A DNA stretch of 64,000 bases from an uncultured Corynebacterium sp. (GCA_946223355.1 CAMIPB010000012.1:1-64000); one strand, 5' to 3'. Positions 7,748 through 17,040 are shown, counted from the stretch's first letter. The notes: a model not told the origin generated them from the sequence alone. Translations and numbers: made by a program.

Positions 7748-9034
7748 CTAGTTACGCGGGAGGCGGAAACCAGCGCCGGTTCCGCCTTTGCGGTTCATGT
7801 CCGCCACCACCGCGGAGGTATTAGACACCACCGTTGGAGAATGCAGAGCACCCTGAAGAGGGGTCTTGCATGAAGGGTTGTACTGCTGCGGGAACAGACC
7901 ATGGGAAATAAAGCCCACCATGCGGCCACGCGACGTCACCGGTGCACCAGAATCTCCCACCGTGGCGCACACGTGGTTAATCTGAACATCCTTGCCGCGC
8001 GCCAATCCCATTCCGCAAGTCTTTCCTGTAGCCACGCCCTGCTTGCACGCAATCTGCCCAGGGCGCAGTCCGCGCTTGCTCAACTGATTTACTGTCACAC
8101 CGTTGTATGAGCGGGTGACTTCAGTATTAGAACCAAGTTCCACAACCGCGTAATCCAGGTACTCATTCCGGGACACGATAGTACCGGTAGGCCCTACCTG
8201 CCAGGAATCAGCGGAAGCAACCTTGTCGCCTTCTTTACCACAGTGAGCTGCAGTAATTCCGACCTTGCGGCCCGCGGAATCATAGCCGGTCACAGCCATG
8301 GTGCACATCGTGTCATCACCAACGTAAATTGGCGTTCCTGGCCCATACAGCGACTTGCCTTGCGACATTGCCTTATTGGACTTTTCTGGAATACGCGGGG
8401 CGTCAAACCACACTCCCGGCACACGGTGCAACACATAGTCTGCCTGTGGCTTGCCCGCCATAACGCGGGATACCGGATCATTCTTCCAGCGGTAATTAGG
8501 GTCTTGCGAAGCCGTCTGCGGGGTAAAGTTCTCTGGCGAATCTGGATTTTCCGGCTCCACTAATCCCAACGGATTAGGATTAGTCAGCGGTTCCGGACGC
8601 ACGTGATCCGGGTGCCACACATCCTCAGCGACCTGCTCGCCTACTGGAGCAGCAGGAGCTGGTTGATTCTTTGAATAGGTGTGAACCTGGATATCATTCG
8701 CACCGGCATCACGCAGTGCCTTATTCGCTGAATCAGCTGCATCATCAAGTGCCGAGTTAATGGTTGATTCAGCGGCATCGACCATCTTTGGGTCGACCTT
8801 AGGGGCTGAAATCCCCCATGCCTTCAATCCAGACTGCACGTCAGATACAACCTGCTGAGCGTCCACGTGGTGAACCGCAATCGCCTTTTCCTCCGACTCC
8901 TCAGCAGCACCTGCTTGCGGAGCCATAAATAAACACGCACCTACGAAACCCGAGGCCAAAAAAGCCTTCTTGAGGTGCGACAATCTTTGCACTTGCCGGC
9001 CTACTTTCTTTTTCGTCTCTGCCAAACTAACCAT
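7748..9034 (-). CDS. Secreted trypsin-like (S1 family) serine protease
   Basis: A 428-residue exported protease. The N terminus has a basic stretch, a hydrophobic segment (about residues 27-42) and a likely signal peptidase site after APQAGA. A propeptide-like region of about 180 residues follows. The catalytic triad can be read in GITAAHCG (His), YLDYAVVEL (Asp) and ATVGDSGAPV (Ser), with flanking cysteines. It is monocistronic, convergent with hisN, with about 250 bases upstream before the tRNA. The target is unknown; corynebacterial proteins of this type are often annotated only as S1 peptidases. Confidence 0.9.
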   Translation of the reverse strand: MVSLAETKKKVGRQVQRLSHLKKAFLASGFVGACLFMAPQAGAAEESEEKAIAVHHVDAQQVVSDVQSGLKAWGISAPKVDPKMVDAAESTINSALDDAADSANKALRDAGANDIQVHTYSKNQPAPAAPVGEQVAEDVWHPDHVRPEPLTNPNPLGLVEPENPDSPENFTPQTASQDPNYRWKNDPVSRVMAGKPQADYVLHRVPGVWFDAPRIPEKSNKAMSQGKSLYGPGTPIYVGDDTMCTMAVTGYDSAGRKVGITAAHCGKEGDKVASADSWQVGPTGTIVSRNEYLDYAVVELGSNTEVTRSYNGVTVNQLSKRGLRPGQIACKQGVATGKTCGMGLARGKDVQINHVCATVGDSGAPVTSRGRMVGFISHGLFPQQYNPSCKTPLQGALHSPTVVSNTSAVVADMNRKGGTGAGFRLPRN

Positions 9035-9248
9035 GCCAGCTTCTCACGAAATTATGCGCAATTTGGTCAAAATCGCGGAGACTTTATCCGCTGTTACAAA
9101 ACCCCTCGATAACATCTCCCAAAAGGGGGTAACCAGCAATGCATCCGTTTGATCGTATGCAAAACGGAAGATTCCGATGGGCAGATTGCCAAATCTAACT
9201 CAATAGACCTTGTGTTGTGTAATGCCCCGAAAACCCTCGCTCAAGAAT

Positions 9249-9286
9249 AAAAAACCGCCTACCAGCAATACTGCCGGTAGGCGGTT
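9249..9286 (-). terminator. Rho-independent terminator of the initiator tRNA
   Basis: On the minus strand an 11-bp stem AACCGCCTACC / GGTAGGCGGTT with a 12-base loop is followed by six T residues. It lies 7 bases after the tRNA CCA end, so it should terminate that transcript. Confidence 0.9.
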
Positions 9287-9292
9287 GGAAGT

Positions 9293-9369
9293 TGGTAGCG
9301 GGGGCAGGATTCGAACCTACGACCTCTGGGTTATGAGCCCAGCGAGCTACCGAGCTGCTCCACCCCGCG
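9293..9369 (-). tRNA. Initiator tRNA-Met (anticodon CAU)
   Basis: A 77-base tRNA with all arms and an encoded CCA. The anticodon loop is CTCATAA. It is the initiator type: three G-C pairs (GGG/CCC) close the anticodon stem and the first base pair of the acceptor stem is mismatched (C1 against U72), as in other actinobacterial tRNA-fMet. It is transcribed away from the UPF0182 gene and ends in a strong terminator. Confidence 0.97.
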
Positions 9370-9401
9370 GCGGATGAACTTCCATTCATCTGTGCTTCAC
9401 T

Positions 9402-9416
9402 GAAAGTTTAACTTTC
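9402..9416. promoter_or_regulatory. 15-bp palindrome upstream of initiator tRNA
   Basis: GAAAGTT-T-AACTTTC is a perfect 7+1+7 inverted repeat, 33 bases upstream of the tRNA 5' end, where the promoter should lie. It could be an operator or chance; no protein can be assigned. Confidence 0.35.
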
Positions 9417-9430
9417 TGTGTCAGCGACAT

Positions 9431-9464
9431 TGGGTAACTATACCGACTTAGATCTAGTTACCCA
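9431..9464. repeat. Inverted repeat after the UPF0182 gene
   Basis: TGGGTAAC and GTTACCCA form a perfect 8-bp stem around an 18-base spacer, 18 bases after the UPF0182 stop codon. It may stabilise or end that transcript, but there is no T run, so it is not a classical terminator. Confidence 0.4.
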
Positions 9465-9481
9465 AATCGCCTGGTGAGTGC

Positions 9482-12478
9482 CTAGTTCTCGAGTTCCTGG
9501 AACCGCTTTACTGCCTTATCCAACTCATCGAGTGCACGTCCGTAGTCCTCGTGGGATCCGTCGCGAGCATCCTCAATCCCCTTGAGCGCATCATTGATGG
9601 ATTCGATGGCGTCGCCAGCCTTACCGGAACCAGACGCAGGAGCAGACTTCTTGTCGTCAGGCTTGGATTCCTCGCTCGTGCTCTTATCCTCGTTCTTAGC
9701 TTCCTTGGCGTCCTTGGATTCCTCGGTTTCCTTGCCGGAGCCATCCACCTCAGTGATGTCCTGGGCAGCCTTCGGATCAATACCAACCTGGGACAGCGCC
9801 TCACCAATGGTCGGAGCGTAACCTACAGAACCGCGGTAGGACACGAGCACGCGCAAAAGCTTAGGGAAGGCAGACTCCTGGTTGGAGCGCTGCGAGTAGA
9901 TAGGTTCCACATAAAGGACGTCACCGTCACCCACAGGAAGGGTGAGCAAGTTGCCGTTGAACAGTTTGTTCGTGCCCTCCCACAGTGAGCGGTCACGTGC
10001 CACCTGGTCAGAAGACATCATGGCGTCCTGTGCCTGCTTTGGACCCTGGGTTTGGGTATTGGTTGGCAGGACGCGAACAGTAATCTTGCCGTAGTTGTCC
10101 GGATCAGAACTTACGGACATGTGCGCGGACAGGAACTGACGCTCCAGGCCACGATAAGGCGTAATCAGTTGGAAGTTTGGCTTCTTCGTCTCCGGATCGG
10201 CGGCCATCACGTAGTAAGGCGGCTGATCCAAAGTCTGCTTGGAATCGTCCGCGGTTGGATCTTCTGGCACGGACCAGAACGCGTCATTGTTGAAGAACAC
10301 GTTGGGATCCGAGACGTGGTACTTAGCCAGCAACTTACGCTGTACCTTGAACAAATCCTGTGGGTAGCGCAGGTGCTCACGCAGCTTGTCGGAGATCTCC
10401 TCCTCAGGCTTCACTACGCCCGGGAAGACGTCCTTCCAAGCCTTGAGCACAGGGTCGTTTTTATCGAATTCGTAAAGCGTCACGGAACCGTCGTAAGCAT
10501 CAACCGTAGCCTTGACGGAGTTACGGATATATCCCACCTCATCGTTGATGAGGCGCTGAGTGGTACCGTCCGGGTTGAGTGCGTCCTGGGTGGCATTGGT
10601 CAAGGAAGCGTTCTCAGAATACGGCAGCTTGCTCAACGTGGTGTAGCCATCAACGATCCACTTGATACGACCGTCAATTACAGCCGGGTACGTGGTGGAA
10701 TCCGTGGTCAACCATGGAGCGACTTCTTCCACACGCTTACGTGGGTCACGGTCATAGAGCACCTTAGAGTTTTCACCCACGCGATCAGAAAGCAGGAAGT
10801 TCATTTCCTGGTATTTCAGAGCATAAGCAGTGCGGTCAAACAGGTTGCCGATGCCTACGCCGCCCTTACCGTCATAGGTAGTGGTCTGAGTATCGGTGTC
10901 GTACTCCACCGGACCATTTCCGGTATCGCCGACAATCGCGTAATCCAGTCCATCCTCAGCAGAGGCAATAACTGGACCGTAGTAAACGCGCGGCTGGTCA
11001 ACCTTAATGCCGAGTTCTTTGGCCTCCTTTTCTTCCTTCGCCTTCTTTTGCGACTGAAGATCAGACACAGTAAAGATTGGGAAACCACCACGAGTGGAAC
11101 CTGCATCACGGGCTACTTCATCGACCTTGTTGGCTTGCGCCGCGACAAAGCCGTTGCCGTGGGTGTACACCGTATGGCGGTTGATCCACGAGCGCTGGTT
11201 GTCCTGCAAAGCGTTAGGGTCCAACTCGCGGGCGGCCACTACGTAATCGCGTAGTTCGCCGTCAGTCTCGTACCGATCCACAGACAGTGTCTTGGGGAAG
11301 CCATAGAAGTTACGCAGCTGCTGCATCTGCGTGAAAGTCGGCGAAATGATCTCCGGATCAAGGAGACGAATATTAGAAATTGTGGCTTCATCCTTGGCTA
11401 CCGATTCATCACTGCCACCGTCAGCACCCCAATTTTGTTCAAACGAAACTTTATCCTCACCTAGACCATAGGCAAAGCGGGTGGCATCGATATTGCGTGC
11501 GATGTACTCGGATTCTTTAGCTTGACGGTTTGGCTGTACGGAGAACTTTTCTACGATGAGCGGCCAAGCGTTGCCGATAACGAGTGAGGAACCGACCATG
11601 AGCACAAGTGCGATTGCGGGGATGCGCACATCCTTCATCACGACAGCCGCAAAGAAAGCTGCAGCGACGACGAGGCCGATGACGAGCAAGATGATCTTCG
11701 CTGGCAAATAGGCGTTGATATCGGTGTAACTTGCACCAGTGAAGATGTCATGACGGTTAAACAGCAATCCGTAGCGATCTAACCAGTAGCCTGCCACACG
11801 AAGCAGGACCCAAATGCCGGAAATAACGGCCAGTTGCACTCGTGCAGAACGAGTCACCTCGCCAGCGACTCCAGCGGCTTTGTTGCCAATACGAATACCG
11901 CCCAGCACGTAATGGCCCACCAAGGCGATAAGGAAAGCAAGCGCCACCATCATGGAAAGGGTGGAAACGACTAGTTGCCAGAACGGCAAATCAAAGGCAT
12001 AAAATCCTAGGTCTTTACCAAACTGAGGATCCTTTTCGCCGAAGTCTTTGCCATTGATAAACAGCAACACCGTGCGCCATGTGCTCTGCCCCAAAAAACC
12101 GGCAATTACGCCGACAATCAGAGGAAGCACCTTGAGCACCGAGCCCACTGTGCGCTCGATAGCGCGACGGTAGTGATACATCGGAGAGTTCAGGTCTGAG
12201 AACTCTAGGTTGTCTGGACGCCCTTTCCAGGTGAAGTGTCCGGCAGCGCCCGTAATGGCCGCAGCGATCAAACCGAAGACCAAAAAGAGTACAACACGCG
12301 ACAGAGTAGTTTTTGTAAAGACACCGCGATAGTCCAGCGCACCAAACCACCGCCAGTCCGTGTAAAAGCCCACCAACAGTGGCCCAACGAAGAAGATGAC
12401 AGTGATGATCGCTACAACCCAGCTGAGCGCTTTGGGTGTGCGTTTAATCGGGGAAGGTTGCGCAAGGCCGGAAGCCAA
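9482..12478 (-). CDS. UPF0182 family membrane protein
   Basis: A 998-residue protein matching the UPF0182 family (M. tuberculosis Rv3193c type). It has about seven N-terminal membrane helices (residues 15-330), then a large, presumably extracellular domain (about 330-900) with motifs such as NIDATRFAYGL, RHTVYTHGNGFV, YALKYQEMNFL and PYRGLERQFL, and a charged C-terminal tail rich in Lys, Glu, Asp and Ser (about 905-965). The start is TTG 12478 with AAGGAG at 12485-12490, 6 bases upstream. No function is established for the family. It is divergent from the PPA1309 gene. Confidence 0.93.
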   Translation of the reverse strand: MASGLAQPSPIKRTPKALSWVVAIITVIFFVGPLLVGFYTDWRWFGALDYRGVFTKTTLSRVVLFLVFGLIAAAITGAAGHFTWKGRPDNLEFSDLNSPMYHYRRAIERTVGSVLKVLPLIVGVIAGFLGQSTWRTVLLFINGKDFGEKDPQFGKDLGFYAFDLPFWQLVVSTLSMMVALAFLIALVGHYVLGGIRIGNKAAGVAGEVTRSARVQLAVISGIWVLLRVAGYWLDRYGLLFNRHDIFTGASYTDINAYLPAKIILLVIGLVVAAAFFAAVVMKDVRIPAIALVLMVGSSLVIGNAWPLIVEKFSVQPNRQAKESEYIARNIDATRFAYGLGEDKVSFEQNWGADGGSDESVAKDEATISNIRLLDPEIISPTFTQMQQLRNFYGFPKTLSVDRYETDGELRDYVVAARELDPNALQDNQRSWINRHTVYTHGNGFVAAQANKVDEVARDAGSTRGGFPIFTVSDLQSQKKAKEEKEAKELGIKVDQPRVYYGPVIASAEDGLDYAIVGDTGNGPVEYDTDTQTTTYDGKGGVGIGNLFDRTAYALKYQEMNFLLSDRVGENSKVLYDRDPRKRVEEVAPWLTTDSTTYPAVIDGRIKWIVDGYTTLSKLPYSENASLTNATQDALNPDGTTQRLINDEVGYIRNSVKATVDAYDGSVTLYEFDKNDPVLKAWKDVFPGVVKPEEEISDKLREHLRYPQDLFKVQRKLLAKYHVSDPNVFFNNDAFWSVPEDPTADDSKQTLDQPPYYVMAADPETKKPNFQLITPYRGLERQFLSAHMSVSSDPDNYGKITVRVLPTNTQTQGPKQAQDAMMSSDQVARDRSLWEGTNKLFNGNLLTLPVGDGDVLYVEPIYSQRSNQESAFPKLLRVLVSYRGSVGYAPTIGEALSQVGIDPKAAQDITEVDGSGKETEESKDAKEAKNEDKSTSEESKPDDKKSAPASGSGKAGDAIESINDALKGIEDARDGSHEDYGRALDELDKAVKRFQELEN

Positions 12479-12585
12479 TTCCAGCTCCTTATCATTCTCG
12501 GTATCAGGATCGTGTTAAAAACCTTAGCGGTATAGGCTTTTAGCTTAAAGCACTTCAAGTCTATGACGAAAAAGGATTTTCTTAC

Positions 12586-13152
12586 ATGCCTATGGCGGAG
12601 CTAACTCAACAAGCGCTCAACAAAGCAATGATTGAAGCGGTGGAATTCGTCCACGCGGAAGGCTGGGATGCTGCCCCCACGCTGTTTGCACTGGTACCCA
12701 CGTCTTTGCTTGTTGACGAGCTCGCGTCCTCTAGCTTCGGTTTAGACGAAGATTCTGAGGATCAGGCTCCGCTGACGCTGGTTGTGCAAGATAATTTGCC
12801 AGACAACTTGCTTGCCGGCTCAGAGGAGCTTGCAGACTACGTTTCCCGGGTGGTGTGGCCACACTCAGTGGCAGGCGCGGTTTTAGCCCAAGAGATTAAG
12901 TTCAAAGACACCGGAGACGGCGCAGATGTATCTGCACGCCCGGCGCGCTTGTTTTCCGGTGTCTTGTGTGAAGAAGGGGTTGAGCAAACACTGTTGCAGC
13001 TCAAACCCACCGAGGAGGAACTCGCGGCAAAGGGGGCCTTCGCGCACGATGACATCGAGCTGCGCGGTGGACCTGAGGTAGCTCCGGGACTTATTGCTGC
13101 GCTTCGCTATGGGCTGGAGCAAGAGTTAGGTGATGGTGAGTTAAACTTTTAG
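12586..13152 (+). CDS. PPA1309 family protein
   Basis: A 188-residue soluble actinobacterial protein matching the PPA1309 family; its N terminus is QALNKAMIEAVEFVHAEGWDAAP and its C-terminal half holds an EEGVEQTLLQLKPTEEE segment. A second in-frame ATG two codons downstream could be the start. It has no signal peptide or known catalytic motif. The following lipoprotein gene begins 27 bases after its stop. The function is unknown. Confidence 0.8.
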   Translation: MPMAELTQQALNKAMIEAVEFVHAEGWDAAPTLFALVPTSLLVDELASSSFGLDEDSEDQAPLTLVVQDNLPDNLLAGSEELADYVSRVVWPHSVAGAVLAQEIKFKDTGDGADVSARPARLFSGVLCEEGVEQTLLQLKPTEEELAAKGAFAHDDIELRGGPEVAPGLIAALRYGLEQELGDGELNF

Positions 13153-13179
13153 AAAATGCCATCTGGAGGAGAACTACTC

Positions 13180-13878
13180 GTGCGTCGCTCACTATCGCTG
13201 AAGTCTGCCGTTGCCGCCGCCATACTTGTTCCTGCCCTGCCATTGCTTGCAGCGTGCAACGCACTGGAGAATAAGAACGACAACGCAGCGCCTTCGGCTC
13301 TTCCTGCCGCTGAAGAGACCACCGAAAATACCCCTGAAAACACCCCGGAAAAGACTCCGGAGGAAACCACTGAAGAAGCGCTTACTCCAGAAGCTTCGTC
13401 TGCAGAATCTACGGAATCTCCAGAATCCACAGAATCTACAGAGCCTCCTGGTTCCGCTGCTTCGTCTACGTCCTCTTCCGGTGATGCGAATTTCGACACG
13501 GTTGTGAAGAAAGCGTACGAGCAGTTTAAGTCTGTTGCGCCAAGGTCGTTGTTTGCACAGTTCGATGATTGTGACCCTAGTGGTATCAAGGACAGCTTTA
13601 ACTGCTCTGGGCACGAGGTAGGCCAATTCCAGTTCTTTGAGTCCACCTCCAAAGCTTCGCAGACCACACAGTTGCTGACTGAGCTGCGTACTTCACATGT
13701 GGTGGAAGATTCCGGAAGCCGGGTGGTTGGCTGGTCAACTCTAGGTTCTACCGCAGTGGTGACTGTGGTGGACAATGACAAGGGCCAGGTCATGCAGCAC
13801 ATGATTTCAACGGATCAGGAAGATCCAGAAGAAAAGATTGAAAGCTTAGGATTGGTGACCAAGAAGTCCGAGGACTAA
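13180..13878 (+). CDS. Putative lipoprotein with acidic low-complexity linker
   Basis: A 232-residue predicted lipoprotein. The GTG at 13180 is preceded by GGAGGA and gives an N terminus with two Arg, a hydrophobic core and the lipobox LLAAC (Cys 26), better than the upstream ATG at 13156. Residues about 30-100 are a Thr/Glu/Pro/Ser repeat-like linker. The C-terminal domain (about 105-230) has two cysteines (DDCDP, FNCSG) and resembles a small folded extracytoplasmic domain I cannot name. It is probably co-transcribed with the PPA1309 gene. Confidence 0.75.
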   Translation: MRRSLSLKSAVAAAILVPALPLLAACNALENKNDNAAPSALPAAEETTENTPENTPEKTPEETTEEALTPEASSAESTESPESTESTEPPGSAASSTSSSGDANFDTVVKKAYEQFKSVAPRSLFAQFDDCDPSGIKDSFNCSGHEVGQFQFFESTSKASQTTQLLTELRTSHVVEDSGSRVVGWSTLGSTAVVTVVDNDKGQVMQHMISTDQEDPEEKIESLGLVTKKSED

Positions 13879-13897
13879 ACCCGCATCATCACAACCT

Positions 13898-14965
13898 CTA
13901 GCAGGTGCTGACTTCCCGTCCAGCTGCGAAGTTTTCCATCGCTTTAATCGCATCTTCTAACGTCGCAATCTTAGCGATGACCATGTCACCGTGATCAGGT
14001 TTGGTGGCCTCGGAACAGTTTCCGTCGGGAGCCAGAAATAGTTCTGCTCCTGCTTCTTTAGCTGCACGCACTTTGTGCTCTATGCCGCCAATTTCTCCCA
14101 CTTCCCCACCTTCACCGATGGTGCCAGTTCCTGCGACAAACTTTCCGCCGGATAAGTCTCCTTCTGAGAGCTTGTCAATGACCGCCAAGCTAAACATCAT
14201 GCCGGCTGAGGGGCCGCCGATGTCTTGTAGGTTGTAGTCCACCGTTACGTCATCAATTGGTTTAGACAGCATGGAAATACCCAACATCGGCGTCTTCTTG
14301 TCGTGCGGGTGCTCGCCAAGGCTAACTGTTTCTTCGCGTTCTTTACCGTCCTTGGCTTTGAGACGTAACGTGACCTTGTCCCCCGGCTTCTTTGCACGCA
14401 CTGCCTTTTGTACTTCAGTTGGTTTGGATACTTCGTGCCCGTCGACGGCCACGATCGTCTCTTCGACCTTGACCGCATCTTTGGCAGCACCGTCGTCCAA
14501 GACGAAAGCAACAACGGTTTTGACGGGCATATTGAGGTATTCCATTGCTGCAACCGTCGCGGCGGATTCTGATTGGACGAACAACTGCTGGTTGGCTTCG
14601 TCCATCTCCTCGGGGGTGTGGTTGGGTGGGATGACCTGCTCGATGGGCACCAGGGAGTCGTCGGTAAGCAACCACCGGGACAATGCTTGGGACAGGGTCA
14701 TACGTGTACGCACGGACACCGTGGTCATGTTGAGATGACCGGAAGGCTCATCTACAAAATCAGCCTGGACATCCACGACAGGTTTGCCATCAACAACTGC
14801 GAGCGTATCGACGGTGGGTCCTGGACCTTCGGCTGCATAAGGCACGGTCAAAGAGATATCAGTGCCTGGAATTTTGTCGATGCTCACCAGCGCGCCCAGC
14901 AACACCACGGGAACCGCACCCAAGGTGAGCGTGAGGATCCTGCGTGAAGTAGTGCTACGTGTCAT
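13898..14965 (-). CDS. PDZ domain Lon-like (S16) protease, YlbL type
   Basis: A 355-residue membrane-anchored protease. There is one N-terminal membrane helix (about residues 10-28), a PDZ-like region (about 150-225, with KTVVAFVLDDGAAKDAV) and a C-terminal S16 domain. The Ser-Lys dyad is visible: Ser in GGPSAGMMF and Lys in HKVRAAKEAGAE. It corresponds to M. tuberculosis Rv3194c, with the same neighbours. It is divergent from the DUF2342 gene and convergent with the lipoprotein gene. Substrates are unknown. Confidence 0.9.
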   Translation of the reverse strand: MTRSTTSRRILTLTLGAVPVVLLGALVSIDKIPGTDISLTVPYAAEGPGPTVDTLAVVDGKPVVDVQADFVDEPSGHLNMTTVSVRTRMTLSQALSRWLLTDDSLVPIEQVIPPNHTPEEMDEANQQLFVQSESAATVAAMEYLNMPVKTVVAFVLDDGAAKDAVKVEETIVAVDGHEVSKPTEVQKAVRAKKPGDKVTLRLKAKDGKEREETVSLGEHPHDKKTPMLGISMLSKPIDDVTVDYNLQDIGGPSAGMMFSLAVIDKLSEGDLSGGKFVAGTGTIGEGGEVGEIGGIEHKVRAAKEAGAELFLAPDGNCSEATKPDHGDMVIAKIATLEDAIKAMENFAAGREVSTC

Positions 14966-15045
14966 TCAAGAAAGATTACCGTGTTCGCTGTCAGCGTTGT
15001 AGTCACGATGGTCTTTAACACGCCGTGGCCGGTAAGTTGGGGTTT

Positions 15046-16410
15046 ATGAATAGCGGATTTGGATTTTCTTTCCCCAATAACAACAACGACGATGATGACA
15101 ACGACCAGAACAGGAATAACGAAAACCCCTTCGGCGCTTTCAGTTTCGGAGCAGGAGGCGGCGGTTTAGGAGACATGCTCAACCAGTTTGGGCAGATGCT
15201 GTCCGGCATGGGCACTTCCATGAATTCCGATTCTGGTGAGCCAGTCAATTACGACATGGCCGAGCGCATCGCCCGGCAGCAGATCGGAAACGCTGGCCGC
15301 ACGTCTGGAGATGACGCCCGCGCCGTAGAAGACGCCGTTAAATTAGCAGAGTTGTGGTTAGAGGATGCAACATCGTTGCCGTCTTCGCATGGCGTAGCCA
15401 AGGCGATGAGCCCCGAAGAGTGGCTCAGCGCTTCCCTACCTATGTGGAAACGCATGGTTAGCCCTGTGGCCAAGCACATGAATGAGGCGCAGCTAGAGTC
15501 CATGCCGGAAGAAGCCCGCGAGATGATGGGGCCAATGGTTACTGCCATGGGTCAAATGTCTTCGATGAATTTTGGCATGCAATTAGGCCACGCATTAGGC
15601 GATTTAGCAAAGCAGTCTTTGTCCGGCTCTGACTTTGGACTGCCTGTGGTTCCTGCTGGCACCACAGCTCTGATGCCCGGCGCGATTACCAAAGTTTCCC
15701 AAGATGTATCTGTGCCCGCGCAGGAGGTCCTGGTTTATATTGCCGCACGGGAAGCTGCACGGCAGCGCCTGTTCAAGCATGTTCCTTGGCTAGTAGAACG
15801 TTTGGTGTCTTCTGTTGAGGAATACGCCTTGGGTCTAGTTATTGACACCTCGCACATCGAGGAAGCCACCAGGGAGCTGAACCTTGAATCGGGTGATCCA
15901 GCGCAGCTCCAAGACGCAATTTCTAAACTGCAAGGGATGGATTTGTCCCCACGTATTCGCTCACGCAACGAGCAGGCGACAGTACGCTTAGAGACTCTCC
16001 TGGCGCTCGTTGAGGGCTGGGTGGATGTTGTCGTGGCAGAGGCTATGGGCGAGCGAATTCCTTCCACTGATGCGTTGAATGAGGCTTGGCGACGTCGCCG
16101 CGCAACGGGCGGTTCTGCTGAGCAGGCTTTTGCCAACGTTGTGGGTATTGAGCTGGGAGCCCCACGTGTGTCGGATGCTGCGCAGCTGTGGCAGCGATCC
16201 ACCTCCGCGGTAGGCATTGAGCGCCGGGACAAGGTGTGGGATCACCCTGATTTCCTGCCTACCTCTGAGCACCTGGATAACCCGGCCGCGTTCATCGATT
16301 CCCTCCTTGATGAGGCTCCTTCCAAGGAATTCGACGAGGAGTTTGCCAAGTTAGAAGAGATGCTGCGCAATGAGGACAACGACGACAAGGGTCCCGATTC
16401 TGAGGCTTAA
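15046..16410 (+). CDS. DUF2342 family protein (metalloprotease-like, zinc motif degraded)
   Basis: A 454-residue protein of the DUF2342 family (Rv3195 type), usually annotated as a zinc-dependent metalloprotease. The N terminus is Asn/Asp-rich and then Gly-rich; I chose ATG 15046 (MNSGFGFSF) over GTG 15025. Where active homologues should carry HExxH the sequence reads AAREAARQRLFKHVPWL, so both zinc-binding histidines are Arg. The downstream region reads LVEGWVDVVV. Catalysis is therefore unlikely by the canonical mechanism. The stop interlocks with the stop of the convergent YgjP gene. Confidence 0.85.
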   Translation: MNSGFGFSFPNNNNDDDDNDQNRNNENPFGAFSFGAGGGGLGDMLNQFGQMLSGMGTSMNSDSGEPVNYDMAERIARQQIGNAGRTSGDDARAVEDAVKLAELWLEDATSLPSSHGVAKAMSPEEWLSASLPMWKRMVSPVAKHMNEAQLESMPEEAREMMGPMVTAMGQMSSMNFGMQLGHALGDLAKQSLSGSDFGLPVVPAGTTALMPGAITKVSQDVSVPAQEVLVYIAAREAARQRLFKHVPWLVERLVSSVEEYALGLVIDTSHIEEATRELNLESGDPAQLQDAISKLQGMDLSPRIRSRNEQATVRLETLLALVEGWVDVVVAEAMGERIPSTDALNEAWRRRRATGGSAEQAFANVVGIELGAPRVSDAAQLWQRSTSAVGIERRDKVWDHPDFLPTSEHLDNPAAFIDSLLDEAPSKEFDEEFAKLEEMLRNEDNDDKGPDSEA

Positions 16411-16973
16411 TCAGCGAACCTAGAGTAGGCCTCCAAATAGCCCTTCGCGCGTTCTGCGCGAGGGGCTTTGTCAGCCCACTCCCAAAACTCCGGCCCGTGC
16501 CCGGAGATAAACGTGTGCACCAATTCATGAACGATGACTGAATCGAGCACGTAGCCTGGAACGTCTTGAAGCCTGTGCGACAGACGAATTTCTTGTGTTG
16601 ATGGCGTACAAGATCCCCAGCGTGAGTTCTGGTTGGTCACCCACCTAATCGAGGAAAAAGAGGCGCGTCCCGATAGATATTGCTCGTTAAGCACATGGGC
16701 TCGTTGCTCTAAATCTGCATCACTTTTGCGAGAGTTTGTCCTCTTCGCCGCCACTTTGGCCCGCATATCTGCAACTGCAGTGGCTTCCTCCTCTGCACTC
16801 ATCCACGCAGGGATCCGTACAACCAGGGTGCCTTTGTTCACCCGGGCGGAGATTGTCTTCACTCGGCGTTGTGAGCGTATGACCTGGACAGGCATATCTG
16901 TTTGCGCGGTACTGGGAAAATCACCAGGTTTTTCTTCTGGTCTTTCTTCAGTGGGGTCATTATGTGTCGACAT
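16407..16973 (-). CDS. YgjP-type metallopeptidase (M48-like)
   Basis: A 188-residue protein with the YgjP/DUF45 metal-dependent hydrolase domain. The zinc motif HELVHTFISGHGPEFW (HExxH plus a later His) is intact, preceded by SSIRWVTNQNSRWGSCTP, the family's WGSC segment. The first 30 residues are charged and probably disordered. No signal peptide is visible, so it is probably cytosolic. The substrate is unknown. It is divergent from the E1-like gene, with 67 bases between starts. Confidence 0.88.
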   Translation of the reverse strand: MSTHNDPTEERPEEKPGDFPSTAQTDMPVQVIRSQRRVKTISARVNKGTLVVRIPAWMSAEEEATAVADMRAKVAAKRTNSRKSDADLEQRAHVLNEQYLSGRASFSSIRWVTNQNSRWGSCTPSTQEIRLSHRLQDVPGYVLDSVIVHELVHTFISGHGPEFWEWADKAPRAERAKGYLEAYSRFAD

Positions 16974-17040
16974 GTCTGCAAATATTACTTATCCTTAAGA
17001 CATATCAATGTGGGGTTGAAAAATACATGTGGGGGCGTGT

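Noticed and set aside
10052..11254. 400-codon open frame on the plus strand inside the UPF0182 gene
   Set aside because: It lies wholly antisense to a conserved, complete membrane protein gene with a good TTG start and RBS. The product has no recognisable domain and its length follows from the codon bias of the minus-strand gene.
13149..13802. 217-codon ORF antisense to the lipoprotein gene
   Set aside because: It is a shadow of the Thr/Glu/Ser-rich linker of the plus-strand gene, which has a lipobox, an RBS and a plausible fold; the antisense product is Val/Ser/Asp low complexity.
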